Positions 30,669-41,120 of a stretch of DNA of 64,000 bases are shown one piece after another. The position numbers and the translations under genes are program-made. Positions within the stretch are counted from its first letter, which is position 1. Every line of letters starts with the position of its first letter. The DNA comes from Chloroflexi bacterium UBA4736. Its GTDB lineage: Bacteria > Chloroflexota > Dormibacteria > Dormibacterales > Dormibacteraceae. The DNA lies in assembly GCA_002404015.1 (NCBI GenBank), contig DHIW01000108.1, positions 8,499 to 72,498 of the forward strand, in the 5' to 3' direction. The notes beneath the pieces were generated by a model. The model was not told the origin of the DNA and made no database searches. It worked only from the letters and a program-made list of their open reading frames with translations.

Positions 30669-31738
30669 GCCTTGGCCGCCTCGTCCAACAGTAGGCGGAG
30701 CGCCTCCTCGGCCGCCTGCCGGCGGTTGGCCCAGCGGTCACCCCGGAAGTTGAAGACGCGGCCCGCCCCGCCCTGTCCGGACGCCACCCAGAGGTAGGTC
30801 AGGCCCACCGGCTTGGAGGTCCCGTCGGCGTCGGGGCCCGAGATCCCGGTGACCGAGATCCCGATGTCCGCCGCCAGAACGCGGCGAACCCCCTCCGCCA
30901 TCGCCCGCGCCACCTCCTCGCTCACCGCGCCGTGAACAGCCAGGTCATCGGAAGGCACCCCCAGCACGTCGCGTTTCACATCGTTCGTGTAGGCGACCAC
31001 CCCGCCCAGGAAGTAGCTCGAGCTGCCCGGCTGGTCGGTGATCAGCGCCGCCAGCAATCCCCCCGTGCAGGATTCGGCGACCGCAACGGTCCGGCCCGTC
31101 CGCTCCAGCTCCTCGGCCAGGCGGCGGGCCAGCGGGTCCACCGGCGACTCCGCGCCTGGAGCACCCCCCGTGGGCACCGCGACGAGGCCTGTGAGGAAGC
31201 TGGGGTCGAGCCGCTGGAAGACATGCCGGAAGCGCCACATGTAGTCGATGCCGCTGAGGACGGTGAAGACGACCGCCAGGTAGATGGCCGTGTAAGCGGC
31301 GAACGACAGGGCCGGGTAGGGGCGGTGGAGGATCAACAGGAAGACCGCGCCCACCTGGGACACGGTCTTCGTCTTGCCCCAGGGCGTGGCCGAGATGACC
31401 CGGCCCTGGCTGGCGCTGACCGAGCGCAGGACCGTGATCAGGAGCTCGCGGCCGAAGATCACCAGCACGATCCAGGCCGCCAGCTCGGCCTCTTGCAGCA
31501 GGACGATCAGGACCGAGAGGATGAATAGCTTGTCGGCCAGCGGGTCCAGGAACTTGCCCAGCTCGGTGACCTTTCCCTGCCAGCGGGCCAGGTTGCCGTC
31601 CAGTGTGTCGGTCAGCGAGGCGCCCAGGAAGATGCCGGCCGCCCACTGGTCGTGGCCCGGGAAGCGCCCGAACAGACAGACCATCAGGACCGGGATCGCG
31701 AGGAGCCGGCTGGCCGTCAGCAGGTTGGGCAGGTTCAC
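30665..31738 (-). CDS. PgsA-CinA fusion: phosphatidylglycerophosphate synthase + PncC-type amidohydrolase
   Basis: 357 residues from GTG 31738, one uninterrupted frame with two enzymes. Residues 1-185 are PgsA: membrane helices and the exact CDP-alcohol motif D44-x2-DG-x2-AR-x8-G-x3-D-x3-D69. From about 203 to 357 it is the CinA C-terminal domain (nicotinamide-nucleotide amidohydrolase, PncC): RLAEELERTGRTVAVAESCTG, GVVAYTNDVKRDVLGV, SVTGISGPDADGTSKPVG. In Bacillus pgsA and cinA are separate neighbours upstream of recA, so fusion is a simple loss of the boundary. The link between phospholipid and NAD-salvage steps is probably only positional. Confidence 0.9.
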   Translation of the reverse strand: MNLPNLLTASRLLAIPVLMVCLFGRFPGHDQWAAGIFLGASLTDTLDGNLARWQGKVTELGKFLDPLADKLFILSVLIVLLQEAELAAWIVLVIFGRELLITVLRSVSASQGRVISATPWGKTKTVSQVGAVFLLILHRPYPALSFAAYTAIYLAVVFTVLSGIDYMWRFRHVFQRLDPSFLTGLVAVPTGGAPGAESPVDPLARRLAEELERTGRTVAVAESCTGGLLAALITDQPGSSSYFLGGVVAYTNDVKRDVLGVPSDDLAVHGAVSEEVARAMAEGVRRVLAADIGISVTGISGPDADGTSKPVGLTYLWVASGQGGAGRVFNFRGDRWANRRQAAEEALRLLLDEAAKA

Positions 31739-31747
31739 GGGCCAGCC

Positions 31748-32491
31748 TCAATTCTGGGCCGCGAACTCGCGGGTGACCACCCCTGCGCCTAACGGCCCGA
31801 CGTCCTCGCCGTCCAGCGTCACCAGCGTCGCCCCCGCCTTGCCGCTCGTCACCTTCACCTTCCGGCCGATGAAGATCGCCTCGCCGCCGGCATCGAAGAA
31901 GCGGCCCGAGGGGCCATAGAAGGGCTTGCCGTCAACCTCGACGTAGATCCAGGCCTGGTCCGTCGTGTGGAGGACCACCGAGATGTACCGGGCCACCGGC
32001 TGCGCCGGCGCGGCCGGCGCGGCGGCGACCGGCGCGGCCGACGCCAACCGGGGGAGGCTCGCGATGGGCGGAGCGATCAGCGCGGGGGTGGCTGTCGTGT
32101 CCTGGCGGAGCGACTCGAACTGCCGGAAGGCGTACAGGCCGAAGAGGAGGGCGAGCAGGATGAGGCCGGCCCCGGCCAGCACCGGGCCCGTGAGGGCGAG
32201 GCCCGGAGGCGGCGGCGAGGGCGCCACGCCGCCGATGGAGAGGCTGGGCCCGGTCGGGATAGGACCGGGCTCCAGCTCGCTCAGCAGCCGGTCGCCGTCC
32301 AGGCCCAGGTAGTCGGCGTAGGCGCGCATGTAGCCGCGGGTGTAGACCGGTCCCGGCAGGTCCTCCAGCCGGCCGGCCTCGAGGGCCGCCAGGTGGTGGG
32401 CGCGGATACGCGTCGCCGCCGCCGCCTGGTCCAGGGTGAGGCCACGGGCGGCGCGCTCCTCGGCGAGCAGCGTGCCCGGGGCCGGCGTCAC
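31748..32491 (-). CDS. RodZ-like protein (HTH + TM + DUF4115)
   Basis: 247 residues from GTG 32491, overlapping the ftsK stop. An N-terminal HTH_25/Xre-like domain (LLAEERAARGLTLDQAAAATRI, YTRGYMRAYADYLGLD), a Pro-rich linker, one membrane helix (VLAGAGLILLALLFGLYAF), an Ala/Pro linker and a C-terminal DUF4115 beta-domain (QAWIYVEVDGKPFYG; GEAIFIGRKVKVTSG). This is the order of RodZ/YmfM, which couples MreB to the cell wall. No mreB is in the window. Confidence 0.85.
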   Translation of the reverse strand: MTPAPGTLLAEERAARGLTLDQAAAATRIRAHHLAALEAGRLEDLPGPVYTRGYMRAYADYLGLDGDRLLSELEPGPIPTGPSLSIGGVAPSPPPPGLALTGPVLAGAGLILLALLFGLYAFRQFESLRQDTTATPALIAPPIASLPRLASAAPVAAAPAAPAQPVARYISVVLHTTDQAWIYVEVDGKPFYGPSGRFFDAGGEAIFIGRKVKVTSGKAGATLVTLDGEDVGPLGAGVVTREFAAQN

Positions 32492-34776
32492 TCGAGTCCC
32501 AACCTCTCCAGCAGCTCGTCGACGTCGGGCAGGTTCATAAGGACCTCCCGCGACTTGCTGCCCTGGTAGGGGCCGACCACCCGGTGCTCCGCCAATTGGT
32601 CCACGATGCGGCCGGCGCGCGAGTAGCCGACGTTGAACTTGCGCTGCACCAGGGAGACGGAGGCGCCGCCCTCGGCGGCCACCGCGCGAGCTGACCGCGC
32701 GAACAGGGTGTCCAGCTTGCGCTCGCCACCCTCGTTGCCCGCCCACTCCCCGGTCTGGTGCGCCTCGAGCACCTCTTCCATGTAGTGGGGATCGCCCTGG
32801 GAGCGCCAGAAGCGGACCAGGCTCTCCACCTCCTGGTCGCTGATGAAGGCGCCCTGGATCCGGTTCGGCTTGCCGGCGTTGATCGGCTGGTACAGCATGT
32901 CGCCGCGCCCCAGCAGCTTCTCCGCGCCGCCCGAGTCGAGGATCACCCGGCTGTCGACCTGGGAGCCCACCGCGAACGCGATCCGGGAGGGGATGTTGGC
33001 CTTGATGAGCCCGGTGATGATGTCGGTCGACGGTCGCTGGGTCGCGATCACGAGGTGGATTCCCACCGCCCGCGCCAGCTGGGCGATCCGGCAGACCAGC
33101 TCCTCCACCTCGCCAGCGGCCACCATCATGAGGTCGGCCAGCTCGTCGATCACGATCACGACGTACGGCAGCGCCTTGGCGCGCTGGGCGTTGGCCTTCT
33201 CGTTGTAGACCTGGATGCTGCGAACGCCCTCGGCCGCCAGGATCTTGTAGCGGCGCTCCATCTCGGCCACCGCCCAGCGCAGCGCGGCCGAGGCCTGGTG
33301 GGACTCCACGATCACCGGCACCGCCAGGTGGGGCAGGCCGTTGTACGTGCTGAGCTCGACACGCTTGGGGTCGATCAGGACGAGCCGCAGCTGCTCGGGG
33401 GTCGCCTGGAAGATAAGACTGGCGATCAGGGTGTTGATGCAGACGCTCTTGCCCTGGCCGGTCGCGCCGGCGATGAGCAGGTGGGGCATCCGGGTCAGGT
33501 CGCCCACGATGGCCTGGCCGGAGACGTCGTTGCCGATCGCGATCGCCAGGCTGTGGCTGGCGGCCCGGAAGCCGACCGAGTCCACCACCTCCCGGATGGT
33601 GACCAGGCTGGCCGACTTGTTCGGTACCTCCAGCCCGACCGCCGACTTCCCGGGGATCGGCGCTTCGATCCGCAGGGGGGCGGCCGCCAGAGCCAGCGAG
33701 AGGTCGTTCTGGAGGCTGACGATCCGCTTGACCTGGACCCCCGCGGCCGGCTGGAGCTCGTACTGCGTGACCGCCGGTCCGGGGTTGACGCCGACCACGC
33801 GGGCCTGGACGCCGAAGGTCGAGAGCGTGCTCTCGATGATCTTCACGTTGCGTTTGATCTCCTCCTGCATCCGCTCCTTCTTGGCAGTGACGCTGTCCAG
33901 CAGGGAGACCGACGGCAGCTTCCAGTCGATGTCGGGAAGCTCCTCCGCGACATCCGCCACTATCCGCATCGGGGGCCGCGGCTCGTCGGGCTCCGGCGGC
34001 GGCCGGTCCTCGTCGCTGGGCGGCGGCACGGCCTCACCCATCGGGTCGGGGTCCGGCAGCCAGGCCTCGGGGTTCAGGGCCGCCGCCGCGGGCGCCACTG
34101 CGGCCACCGCCCCGTTGAGGGGCGCCGGCAGAGGCGCCTTGGCCGGCTGCTCCCGCACCCCCTTCGGCCGGGGCCGGACCAGACCCTCGATCCGCTTGCG
34201 CTCCGCGTAGCCCAGCCGGAGCGCGGCCGCGGTGTGCATCAAGACCGCACCCGGGCTGAAATGAAAAGCCACGATGAGTCCCAGCAGCAGGGCCAGGCCG
34301 AGCACGACCGCCGCCCCGTAGACGCCGACGTAGCCCGCCAGAAGCAGCTCGACGGCTCGGCCGGTGTTGCCGCCCGACCTTGCGGAGCCCAGGCTCAGGA
34401 GGCCGAGCAGAGCCAGGCCGGCGAGCAGGCTCGCCGCCACGTCCAGCTTGCGCAGCGGCGCCGGATCGGGCCAGATCCAGAGCCCGCCCAGGATCACGGC
34501 CGCCGCCAGCGGGATCGGCCAGCCCACCCCGAAGGCGTTCTGGATCGCCAGCTTGAGTCCCTCCAGGAGTGGCCCTCCGCCGAACACCATGGCAACCACG
34601 CCCAGCACCCCGAAACCGGCCAGCAGGACGCCGCCGCCCTCCCGGAGCTGGCGGGGGGTGAGGATCGGCTGGGAGCGCCTGCGGCCCCGGGCGCGCGCCG
34701 ACGGCCGGCTTCGAGCTGAGGGAGCCCGGCGCGAGGATGTGCTGAGACGCGTTGGTCTGGCTGTGGTGCGACGCAT
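32488..34776 (-). CDS. ftsK: DNA translocase FtsK/SpoIIIE
   Basis: 762 residues from ATG 34776. A basic head, four N-terminal membrane helices, a Pro-rich linker (about 190-260), the alpha/beta motor with LIAGATGQGKSVCINTL (Walker A) and YVVIVIDELADLM (Walker B), and the C-terminal gamma winged helix (LVQRKFNVGYSRAGRIVDQLAE) that reads polar sequences. It pumps chromosome ends through the division septum. The order ftsK-rodZ-pgsA/cinA-recA is the Bacillus one. Confidence 0.95.
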   Translation of the reverse strand: MRRTTARPTRLSTSSRRAPSARSRPSARARGRRRSQPILTPRQLREGGGVLLAGFGVLGVVAMVFGGGPLLEGLKLAIQNAFGVGWPIPLAAAVILGGLWIWPDPAPLRKLDVAASLLAGLALLGLLSLGSARSGGNTGRAVELLLAGYVGVYGAAVVLGLALLLGLIVAFHFSPGAVLMHTAAALRLGYAERKRIEGLVRPRPKGVREQPAKAPLPAPLNGAVAAVAPAAAALNPEAWLPDPDPMGEAVPPPSDEDRPPPEPDEPRPPMRIVADVAEELPDIDWKLPSVSLLDSVTAKKERMQEEIKRNVKIIESTLSTFGVQARVVGVNPGPAVTQYELQPAAGVQVKRIVSLQNDLSLALAAAPLRIEAPIPGKSAVGLEVPNKSASLVTIREVVDSVGFRAASHSLAIAIGNDVSGQAIVGDLTRMPHLLIAGATGQGKSVCINTLIASLIFQATPEQLRLVLIDPKRVELSTYNGLPHLAVPVIVESHQASAALRWAVAEMERRYKILAAEGVRSIQVYNEKANAQRAKALPYVVIVIDELADLMMVAAGEVEELVCRIAQLARAVGIHLVIATQRPSTDIITGLIKANIPSRIAFAVGSQVDSRVILDSGGAEKLLGRGDMLYQPINAGKPNRIQGAFISDQEVESLVRFWRSQGDPHYMEEVLEAHQTGEWAGNEGGERKLDTLFARSARAVAAEGGASVSLVQRKFNVGYSRAGRIVDQLAEHRVVGPYQGSKSREVLMNLPDVDELLERLGLE

Positions 34777-34813
34777 GCTGGATCGGGTCCGCCGGGAGGC
34801 GGGCTCTGGCCGG

Positions 34814-34829
34814 ATTATATGCTGGCCGC
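34814..34829 (+). promoter_or_regulatory. -10-like element for a leaderless zinc-ribbon gene
   Basis: GATTATATG (34813-34821) is the only AT-rich block in this GC-rich divergent spacer and ends ~10 bases before GTG 34830. A start site at or next to the GTG would give a leaderless message. No clear -35. Confidence 0.35.
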
Positions 34830-35126
34830 GTGGCAGTGGACCCATTCGCGCAAGCTGAGGCCAGGTACAGGCAGCTGGCCGGGGAGCGGCGAGCGGGCAG
34901 CCTGGATCCGCGCGGCTTCCGCGTCGCGGTCCGCGACCTCCGCGTCGTGGACGGCGAGGGCCGGGAGTGGATGCTGGGGCCGGAGAACGGCACCTGGTAC
35001 CGCCGGGACCGCGACCGCTGGGTCGACGCCGAGCCGCCGCGCCGGCTGATCTGCCCCCACTGCGGCTACCACAACCTGCAGCGCCACAGCTTCTGCGTCG
35101 AGTGCGGTGGCCGTCTGGACCGCTAG
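34830..35126 (+). CDS. Small zinc-ribbon protein
   Basis: 98 residues from GTG 34830. The N-terminal part is helical (DPFAQAEARYRQLAGER), the centre has a WW-like beta motif (GREWMLGPENGTWYRRDRDRWVDAEPP), and the C-terminus is a zinc ribbon (ICPHCGYHN ... FCVECGGRL). It is divergent from ftsK, and its end overlaps the EEP-hydrolase start by 20 bases. The function is unknown. The gene at 35978 carries other zinc ribbons, but no common ancestry is evident. Confidence 0.7.
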   Translation: MAVDPFAQAEARYRQLAGERRAGSLDPRGFRVAVRDLRVVDGEGREWMLGPENGTWYRRDRDRWVDAEPPRRLICPHCGYHNLQRHSFCVECGGRLDR

Positions 35127-35967
35127 CGTCCTGACCCAGAACATGTACCTCGGCGCCGACCTGGCGCCGCTCGTCCTGGCCGCCGACCGAGAGGCCTTCC
35201 TGCACGCGGAACGGGAGGCCCTGGCGGAGGTGCGCTCAGCCGACCCGGAAGGCCGAGTGGCGGCCCTGGCGGCCATCATCGCCAGGGCCGCACCGGACGT
35301 CGTGGCCCTGCAGGAGGTCGCAGCCTGGGACTTCGGCGACGGGACCGCGTGCCACTTCCTGCCCCTCCTCCTGGCCGGCCTGCCCGGCTATCGGCCGGTC
35401 GCGGCGGCGCCCACCATGGCCCTCGAGGCCCCGGCCTGGGCGCAGCGGCGGACGCGCCTGGCGGTCTCCAACGCCATCCTGGCCAGGACCACGGCCGCGA
35501 TCGGGCTGACGCGGGACGGCGTCTTCCAGGCCGGCCACACTATCCCCAGCCCGATGCTGGGCGAGGTGCGGGTCGCCCGCTCCTGGTGCGCCGTGCAGGC
35601 CTCTGGGGCCTGGTTCGTCAACACCCACCTGGACGACCTCTCGCCCGAGGTGCAGCTGGCCCAGGCCCAGGAGCTTCTGGCGGTGCTGGCCGAGATGGAG
35701 GACCCGCTGGTTGTCGCGGGCGACTTCAACTCGAACGCGGCGAAAGGCGCCGGCGCTACGCCCGCCTACCCCGCCCTGCTGGCCGCCGCCTTGGCAGACG
35801 CCTGGCCGGCCCGGCACCCCGGCGAGGCCGGCCCGACCTGGGCCGGTCAGCGGCTTGACCTGGTGCTCACCCGCGGCGAGGTCGCGGTCGACGCGGTGAC
35901 GATCCTCGCGCCCGGCATCTCGTCGGACCATGCCGGCCTGCTGGCCGAGCTTCGGTTTCGGGTCTAG
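35107..35967 (+). CDS. Endonuclease/exonuclease/phosphatase-family protein
   Basis: 286 residues from GTG 35107. EEP-fold catalytic motifs: TQNMYLGADL (Asn), DVVALQEV (metal Glu), FVNTHLDD (His, Asp), VVAGDFNS (Asp, Asn) and SSDHAGLLAEL (Asp-His). No signal peptide is seen at this start. Substrates in this family range from DNA ends to phospholipids and inositol phosphates, so the target is open. It ends 10 bases before a convergent gene. Confidence 0.82.
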   Translation: MAVWTASVLTQNMYLGADLAPLVLAADREAFLHAEREALAEVRSADPEGRVAALAAIIARAAPDVVALQEVAAWDFGDGTACHFLPLLLAGLPGYRPVAAAPTMALEAPAWAQRRTRLAVSNAILARTTAAIGLTRDGVFQAGHTIPSPMLGEVRVARSWCAVQASGAWFVNTHLDDLSPEVQLAQAQELLAVLAEMEDPLVVAGDFNSNAAKGAGATPAYPALLAAALADAWPARHPGEAGPTWAGQRLDLVLTRGEVAVDAVTILAPGISSDHAGLLAELRFRV

Positions 35968-35977
35968 CAGACCGCTG

Positions 35978-36865
35978 CTAGCCGAACTTGATCGACTGAA
36001 GAATGGCCTCCACGCGGTCGCCGTCGCCTCCCTCCCAGTCGGCGGCGGGCGCCACCGCCTCCATCCGGAACATTGCGGCAGCGCCGGCCAGCGGCGCGTA
36101 GACGAACGCCCGCTCCGTGTACACGACGATGGTGCCGGTCGTGATCCTGAGCACGACTTCCGCTCCGGGCCGGCCGCCCACAGTGATCGACTTGACCTGG
36201 CGCACCACCTCGATCTTGGACCCGGCCGGGGGTGCGATCACGAGCGGGGCGACCCGCGACGTGAGGACCGCCTTGGGGTCGTCAGGGGCGACCAGCGACA
36301 GGTCGGTCGCGGGCCGCCCGAGGTCCACGACCGTGCCCTGCGGCTTCAGGTCGGCGAGCTCCCCCTTGGCGTCGGCCGCCTTGGTCCCATCCGCGCTCAG
36401 ACGGGACGCGATCACGAATGGCAGGACACGCGCGGGGTCGCTGGAGAGCGTGTAGTCCACCGCGGTCCAGTCGCGGGGCACCGAGTAGCTGAAGCTCAGG
36501 GTGTGGCTGCGCAGGGAGTTGATCGAGCCCGGCACCGGGGTTGCTTTCGGGATCAGCCCCACCGAGCGGCCCACGGCGTGTGTCACCGGGACGCCGAACC
36601 CGAGCGCGCCCAGAAGGATGCCCGCCGCCAGCGGGACCAGGGCGGCCAGCAGCCACAGCCGCCAGACCGGAGAGCGGCGGTCGCCCAGGATCATCTCGTG
36701 GCCGCAGAAGCCGCAGAAGCGGTCAAACGGGCCCGCCGTGCCCTGGCAGGCGCCGCACTGGCGCAGCTGCAGGGCGCACTGCACGCAGTGGTCGGTCATG
36801 ATCGCCGGCGCATCGCAGCGTGGGCAGAGCGTGGGCGCGGTGAGGGCCATCGGCGGCAGCTTCAT
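35978..36865 (-). CDS. Zinc-ribbon membrane protein of unknown function
   Basis: 295 residues. The N-terminal 55 residues hold four CxxC knuckles (CPRC, CVQC, CGAC, CGFC), i.e. double zinc ribbons; one membrane helix follows (about 70-98); the rest is an extracellular beta-rich domain with SHTLSFSYSVPRDWTAVDY, reminiscent of PsbP/LpqN-like folds, and FRMEAVAPAADW near the end. The layout (cytosolic zinc ribbon, outside domain) is common in high-GC Gram-positive-type bacteria; role unknown. It is downstream of rnj by position but reads into the convergent EEP gene. Confidence 0.7.
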   Translation of the reverse strand: MKLPPMALTAPTLCPRCDAPAIMTDHCVQCALQLRQCGACQGTAGPFDRFCGFCGHEMILGDRRSPVWRLWLLAALVPLAAGILLGALGFGVPVTHAVGRSVGLIPKATPVPGSINSLRSHTLSFSYSVPRDWTAVDYTLSSDPARVLPFVIASRLSADGTKAADAKGELADLKPQGTVVDLGRPATDLSLVAPDDPKAVLTSRVAPLVIAPPAGSKIEVVRQVKSITVGGRPGAEVVLRITTGTIVVYTERAFVYAPLAGAAAMFRMEAVAPAADWEGGDGDRVEAILQSIKFG

Positions 36866-36893
36866 GAGCGCCCGCCGAGCCTGGTGGTCGCCG

Positions 36894-38540
<1,647 letters not shown>

Positions 38541-38543
38541 CGG

Positions 38544-39152
38544 CTAGATCAGCGGGAGCTGCTCGGGCTCGGCGGTGGTCGCCACCGGCTCGGGCGGCGG
38601 AGGCGGGGCGAGGACGCGGTCCAGGTACGAGCGGACCTTGTCGAAGTCGGCCTCCAGGTCCTTGACCAGCGCGCCGTTGTGGAGCGCCGCTGCCGGGTGG
38701 TAGACGGGCATGAAGGCCACCCCGGAGCGTTCGAAGAACTCACCGTGCACCCGCGAGATGGGGCCGATGCCGGGCAGCATGCGTTCCAGCGCGTGGCGGC
38801 CCAGGATGACCACTGCCTTCGGCTGCACCAGCTTGAACTGAGCGCGCAGGTAGGGCAGGCAGGCCTCGGCCTCGTTGGGCATCGGATCCCGGTTCTGGGG
38901 CGGCCGGCACTTGAGCACGTTGGTGATGAACACGGTCTCCCGGCCCAGTCCGATGCGGGCCAGCAGCGTGTCCAGCAGCTTGCCGGCGGCGCCCACGAAC
39001 GGCAACCCCTGCATGTCCTCGTTGAAGCCGGGCGCCTCGCCCACGATCATCACGTCGGCCGGCACCGGGCCGGTGCCGGGCACCGCGTGGGTGCGCGTGG
39101 AATGGAGGCCGCAACGCGTGCAGGCGCGGACCTGCGCGTGGAGTTCCTCCAG
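38544..39152 (-). CDS. Family-4 uracil-DNA glycosylase (Fe-S), probable CTG start
   Basis: The GTG at 39083 would give a 179-residue protein lacking the first two cluster cysteines. In the same frame upstream, ACTRCGLHSTRTHAVPGTGP restores C11 and C14; the other two are in NVLKCRPPQNRDP and EACLPYL. Only a CTG at 39152, seven bases beyond the dapA stop, precedes this, so it is the likely start (202 residues), though no strong ribosome site is seen. Catalytic motifs VGEAPGFNEDMQG and VYHPAAALHN are clear. It removes uracil from DNA. Confidence 0.85.
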   Translation of the reverse strand: MEELHAQVRACTRCGLHSTRTHAVPGTGPVPADVMIVGEAPGFNEDMQGLPFVGAAGKLLDTLLARIGLGRETVFITNVLKCRPPQNRDPMPNEAEACLPYLRAQFKLVQPKAVVILGRHALERMLPGIGPISRVHGEFFERSGVAFMPVYHPAAALHNGALVKDLEADFDKVRSYLDRVLAPPPPPEPVATTAEPEQLPLI

Positions 39153-39156
39153 CTCG

Positions 39157-40062
39157 CTAAGCGACTCTGACTCCGCTCTTGAAGCTGATCAACTCGCCGG
39201 CTGCGCGTACGTCCTTCATCACCTTCTCCAGATCGGCCGGAGGCAGGGGCGTCAGGGGCAGCCGGAGGGGCCCGGCCGGGAAGCCCAGCGCGTTCATCGC
39301 CGACTTCAGGGGAACCGGGTTGGAAGCGGTGCTCATGAGAGTCCGGATCACCGGCAGCAGGCCCAGGTGGATCTCCCGCGCCGCGTCATTGTCTCCCGCC
39401 AGGTGCGCCTCGATGAGCCGCTTCATGGCCCGGCCCGCGAGGTGGGAGACGACGCAGATGACGCCGTAGCCACCCACCGCCATAAGAGGCAGCGTGAAGC
39501 TGTCGTCGCCGGACCAGACCTTGAAGCCGGCCGGCTTGCCGGCACAGACGAAGCCCATCTGGTCCAGGTTGCCGCTGGCCTCTTTGACGCCGATGATGCC
39601 CGGCTCACCGGCGCAGCGCAGGGTGGTCTCGGCGGTCATGTTGACGGCGGTCCGGCCGACGATGTTGTACATGATCAGCGGGCCCACCTGGCTCATCGCC
39701 TTGAAGTGCTCGTACATCCCTTCCTGGGGTGGCTTGTTGTAGTAGGGCACGACGCCAAGGAGGGCGTCGGCGCCCGCCTTCATGGCCCGCTCCGACAGCT
39801 CGACCGAGTGCCGGGTGTCGTTGCCGCCTGTCCCGGCCACCACGCTGCGACCGGGGATGGCCTGTTTGACGAGCTCGACCAACCGGATCTTCTCGTCGTC
39901 GCTCAGGGTCGCCGCCTCGCCGGTCGAGCCCGCGACCACGAGGCCGTCGGAGCCGTCCTCGACGAGCTGCCTGGCCAGCTGCTGGGCGGCCTCGTAGTTC
40001 ACCGAGCCGTCCTCGTGGAACGGCGTGATCATCGCGGTCAGCAGGCGCCCGATCTCAGGCAT
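39157..40062 (-). CDS. dapA: 4-hydroxy-tetrahydrodipicolinate synthase
   Basis: 301-residue Schiff-base aldolase from ATG 40062. The active Lys is K160 (GVKEASGN); GSTGEAATLSDDEK binds pyruvate and VVPYYNKPPQEGMYEHF precedes the catalytic Tyr in MYNIVGRT. It condenses pyruvate with aspartate semialdehyde made by Asd, encoded just upstream (2-base gap). dapB heads the same operon. Confidence 0.95.
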   Translation of the reverse strand: MPEIGRLLTAMITPFHEDGSVNYEAAQQLARQLVEDGSDGLVVAGSTGEAATLSDDEKIRLVELVKQAIPGRSVVAGTGGNDTRHSVELSERAMKAGADALLGVVPYYNKPPQEGMYEHFKAMSQVGPLIMYNIVGRTAVNMTAETTLRCAGEPGIIGVKEASGNLDQMGFVCAGKPAGFKVWSGDDSFTLPLMAVGGYGVICVVSHLAGRAMKRLIEAHLAGDNDAAREIHLGLLPVIRTLMSTASNPVPLKSAMNALGFPAGPLRLPLTPLPPADLEKVMKDVRAAGELISFKSGVRVA

Positions 40063-40064
40063 CT

Positions 40065-41090
40065 CTAAATCACTCCCATCTCGACCGCCCGCTCGGCGAT
40101 CTGGACCGCGTTGAGCGCGGCACCTTTGCGCAGGTTGTCCGAGACGACCCAGAGCGCCAGCCCGTGGCTGCAGGAAAGGTCGTTTCGGATCCGCCCCACG
40201 TAGACCTCGTCCTTGCCGGCGACCTCGGCTGGCGTCGGGAAGATTCGGGCCCTAGGGTCGTCCTCCACGACGATGCCGGGCGCGCTGCCGAGCAGCTCGC
40301 GGGCCTGCGAGGCGGTGATCATCTCCCGCGTCTCCACGAAGACGGACTCGCCGTGGCTGATCGGGACCGGGACCCGCACGCAGGTCGCGGCGATCCGCAG
40401 CTCGGGCTCGTGGAGGATCTTTCGGGTCTCGGTGACGATCTTGATCTCCTCCTCGTTGTAGCCCTCCTGCTCCGGTTTCCAGCCGCCCGGCACCACGTTG
40501 TAGGCGAGCTGGTGCGAGTAGACGTTCACCTCGGGGGTGCGGCCGGCCGCGATGGCGGCCGTCTGCTCCTCGAGCTCCTGGACCAGCGCTTTGCCGGCGC
40601 CGGAGGCGGACTGGTAAGTGGAGATCAGCACGCGCTCCAGCCCGGCCCGCTTGCGCAGAGGCTCCAGCACGACAGTCAGGGGGATCGCGCAGCAGTTGGG
40701 GTTGGCGATGATGCCCTCGTTCTCGCGGATGTCCTCCGGGTTGACTTCGGGGACGACCAGGGGCACGTTCTCCTTCATGCGCCACGCGCTGGAGTTGTCG
40801 ATCACCAGCGCGCCCGACTCGACGGCCACCGGCGCGAACATCAGGGATATGTCCGAGCCCGCGCTGAAGAGCGCCAGGTCGACGTCGCGGAAAGAGTCCT
40901 CGTCCAGCTTCTCCACGAAGACCCGGGTGCCGTTGAACGCGACCTCATGTCCCACGGAGCGCTCGGACGCCAGCGCCTTGAGCTTGCCCATCGGGAAGTT
41001 CCGCTGGTTCAGCACGCGGAACATCTCGCGACCGACCATGCCGGTCGCCCCAACGACGGCGACGCTCAATCCATGGGAGGGAGAACTCAT
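40065..41090 (-). CDS. asd: Aspartate-semialdehyde dehydrogenase
   Basis: 341 residues from ATG 41090. N-terminal AVVGATGMVGREMFRVL binds NADP; the catalytic cysteine is C133 in ANPNCCAIPL; the substrate His is likely in RVPVPISHGESVFVE. It makes the common precursor of lysine, DAP, methionine and threonine. It lies between dapB and dapA in the dapB-asd-dapA-udg-rnj run. Confidence 0.95.
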   Translation of the reverse strand: MSSPSHGLSVAVVGATGMVGREMFRVLNQRNFPMGKLKALASERSVGHEVAFNGTRVFVEKLDEDSFRDVDLALFSAGSDISLMFAPVAVESGALVIDNSSAWRMKENVPLVVPEVNPEDIRENEGIIANPNCCAIPLTVVLEPLRKRAGLERVLISTYQSASGAGKALVQELEEQTAAIAAGRTPEVNVYSHQLAYNVVPGGWKPEQEGYNEEEIKIVTETRKILHEPELRIAATCVRVPVPISHGESVFVETREMITASQARELLGSAPGIVVEDDPRARIFPTPAEVAGKDEVYVGRIRNDLSCSHGLALWVVSDNLRKGAALNAVQIAERAVEMGVI

Positions 41091-41120
41091 CGCACGAGTT
41101 TACCGCCGGGAGAGGGGCAT

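Noticed and set aside
32758..34719. Open frame of 653 codons on the + strand
   Set aside because: It is antisense to ftsK and has no recognisable domain; low-complexity His/Arg/Gly composition marks it as a shadow.
39083..39083. GTG 39083 as the start of the uracil-DNA glycosylase
   Set aside because: It would remove the CTRC pair that supplies two of the four Fe-S ligands conserved in family-4 enzymes.
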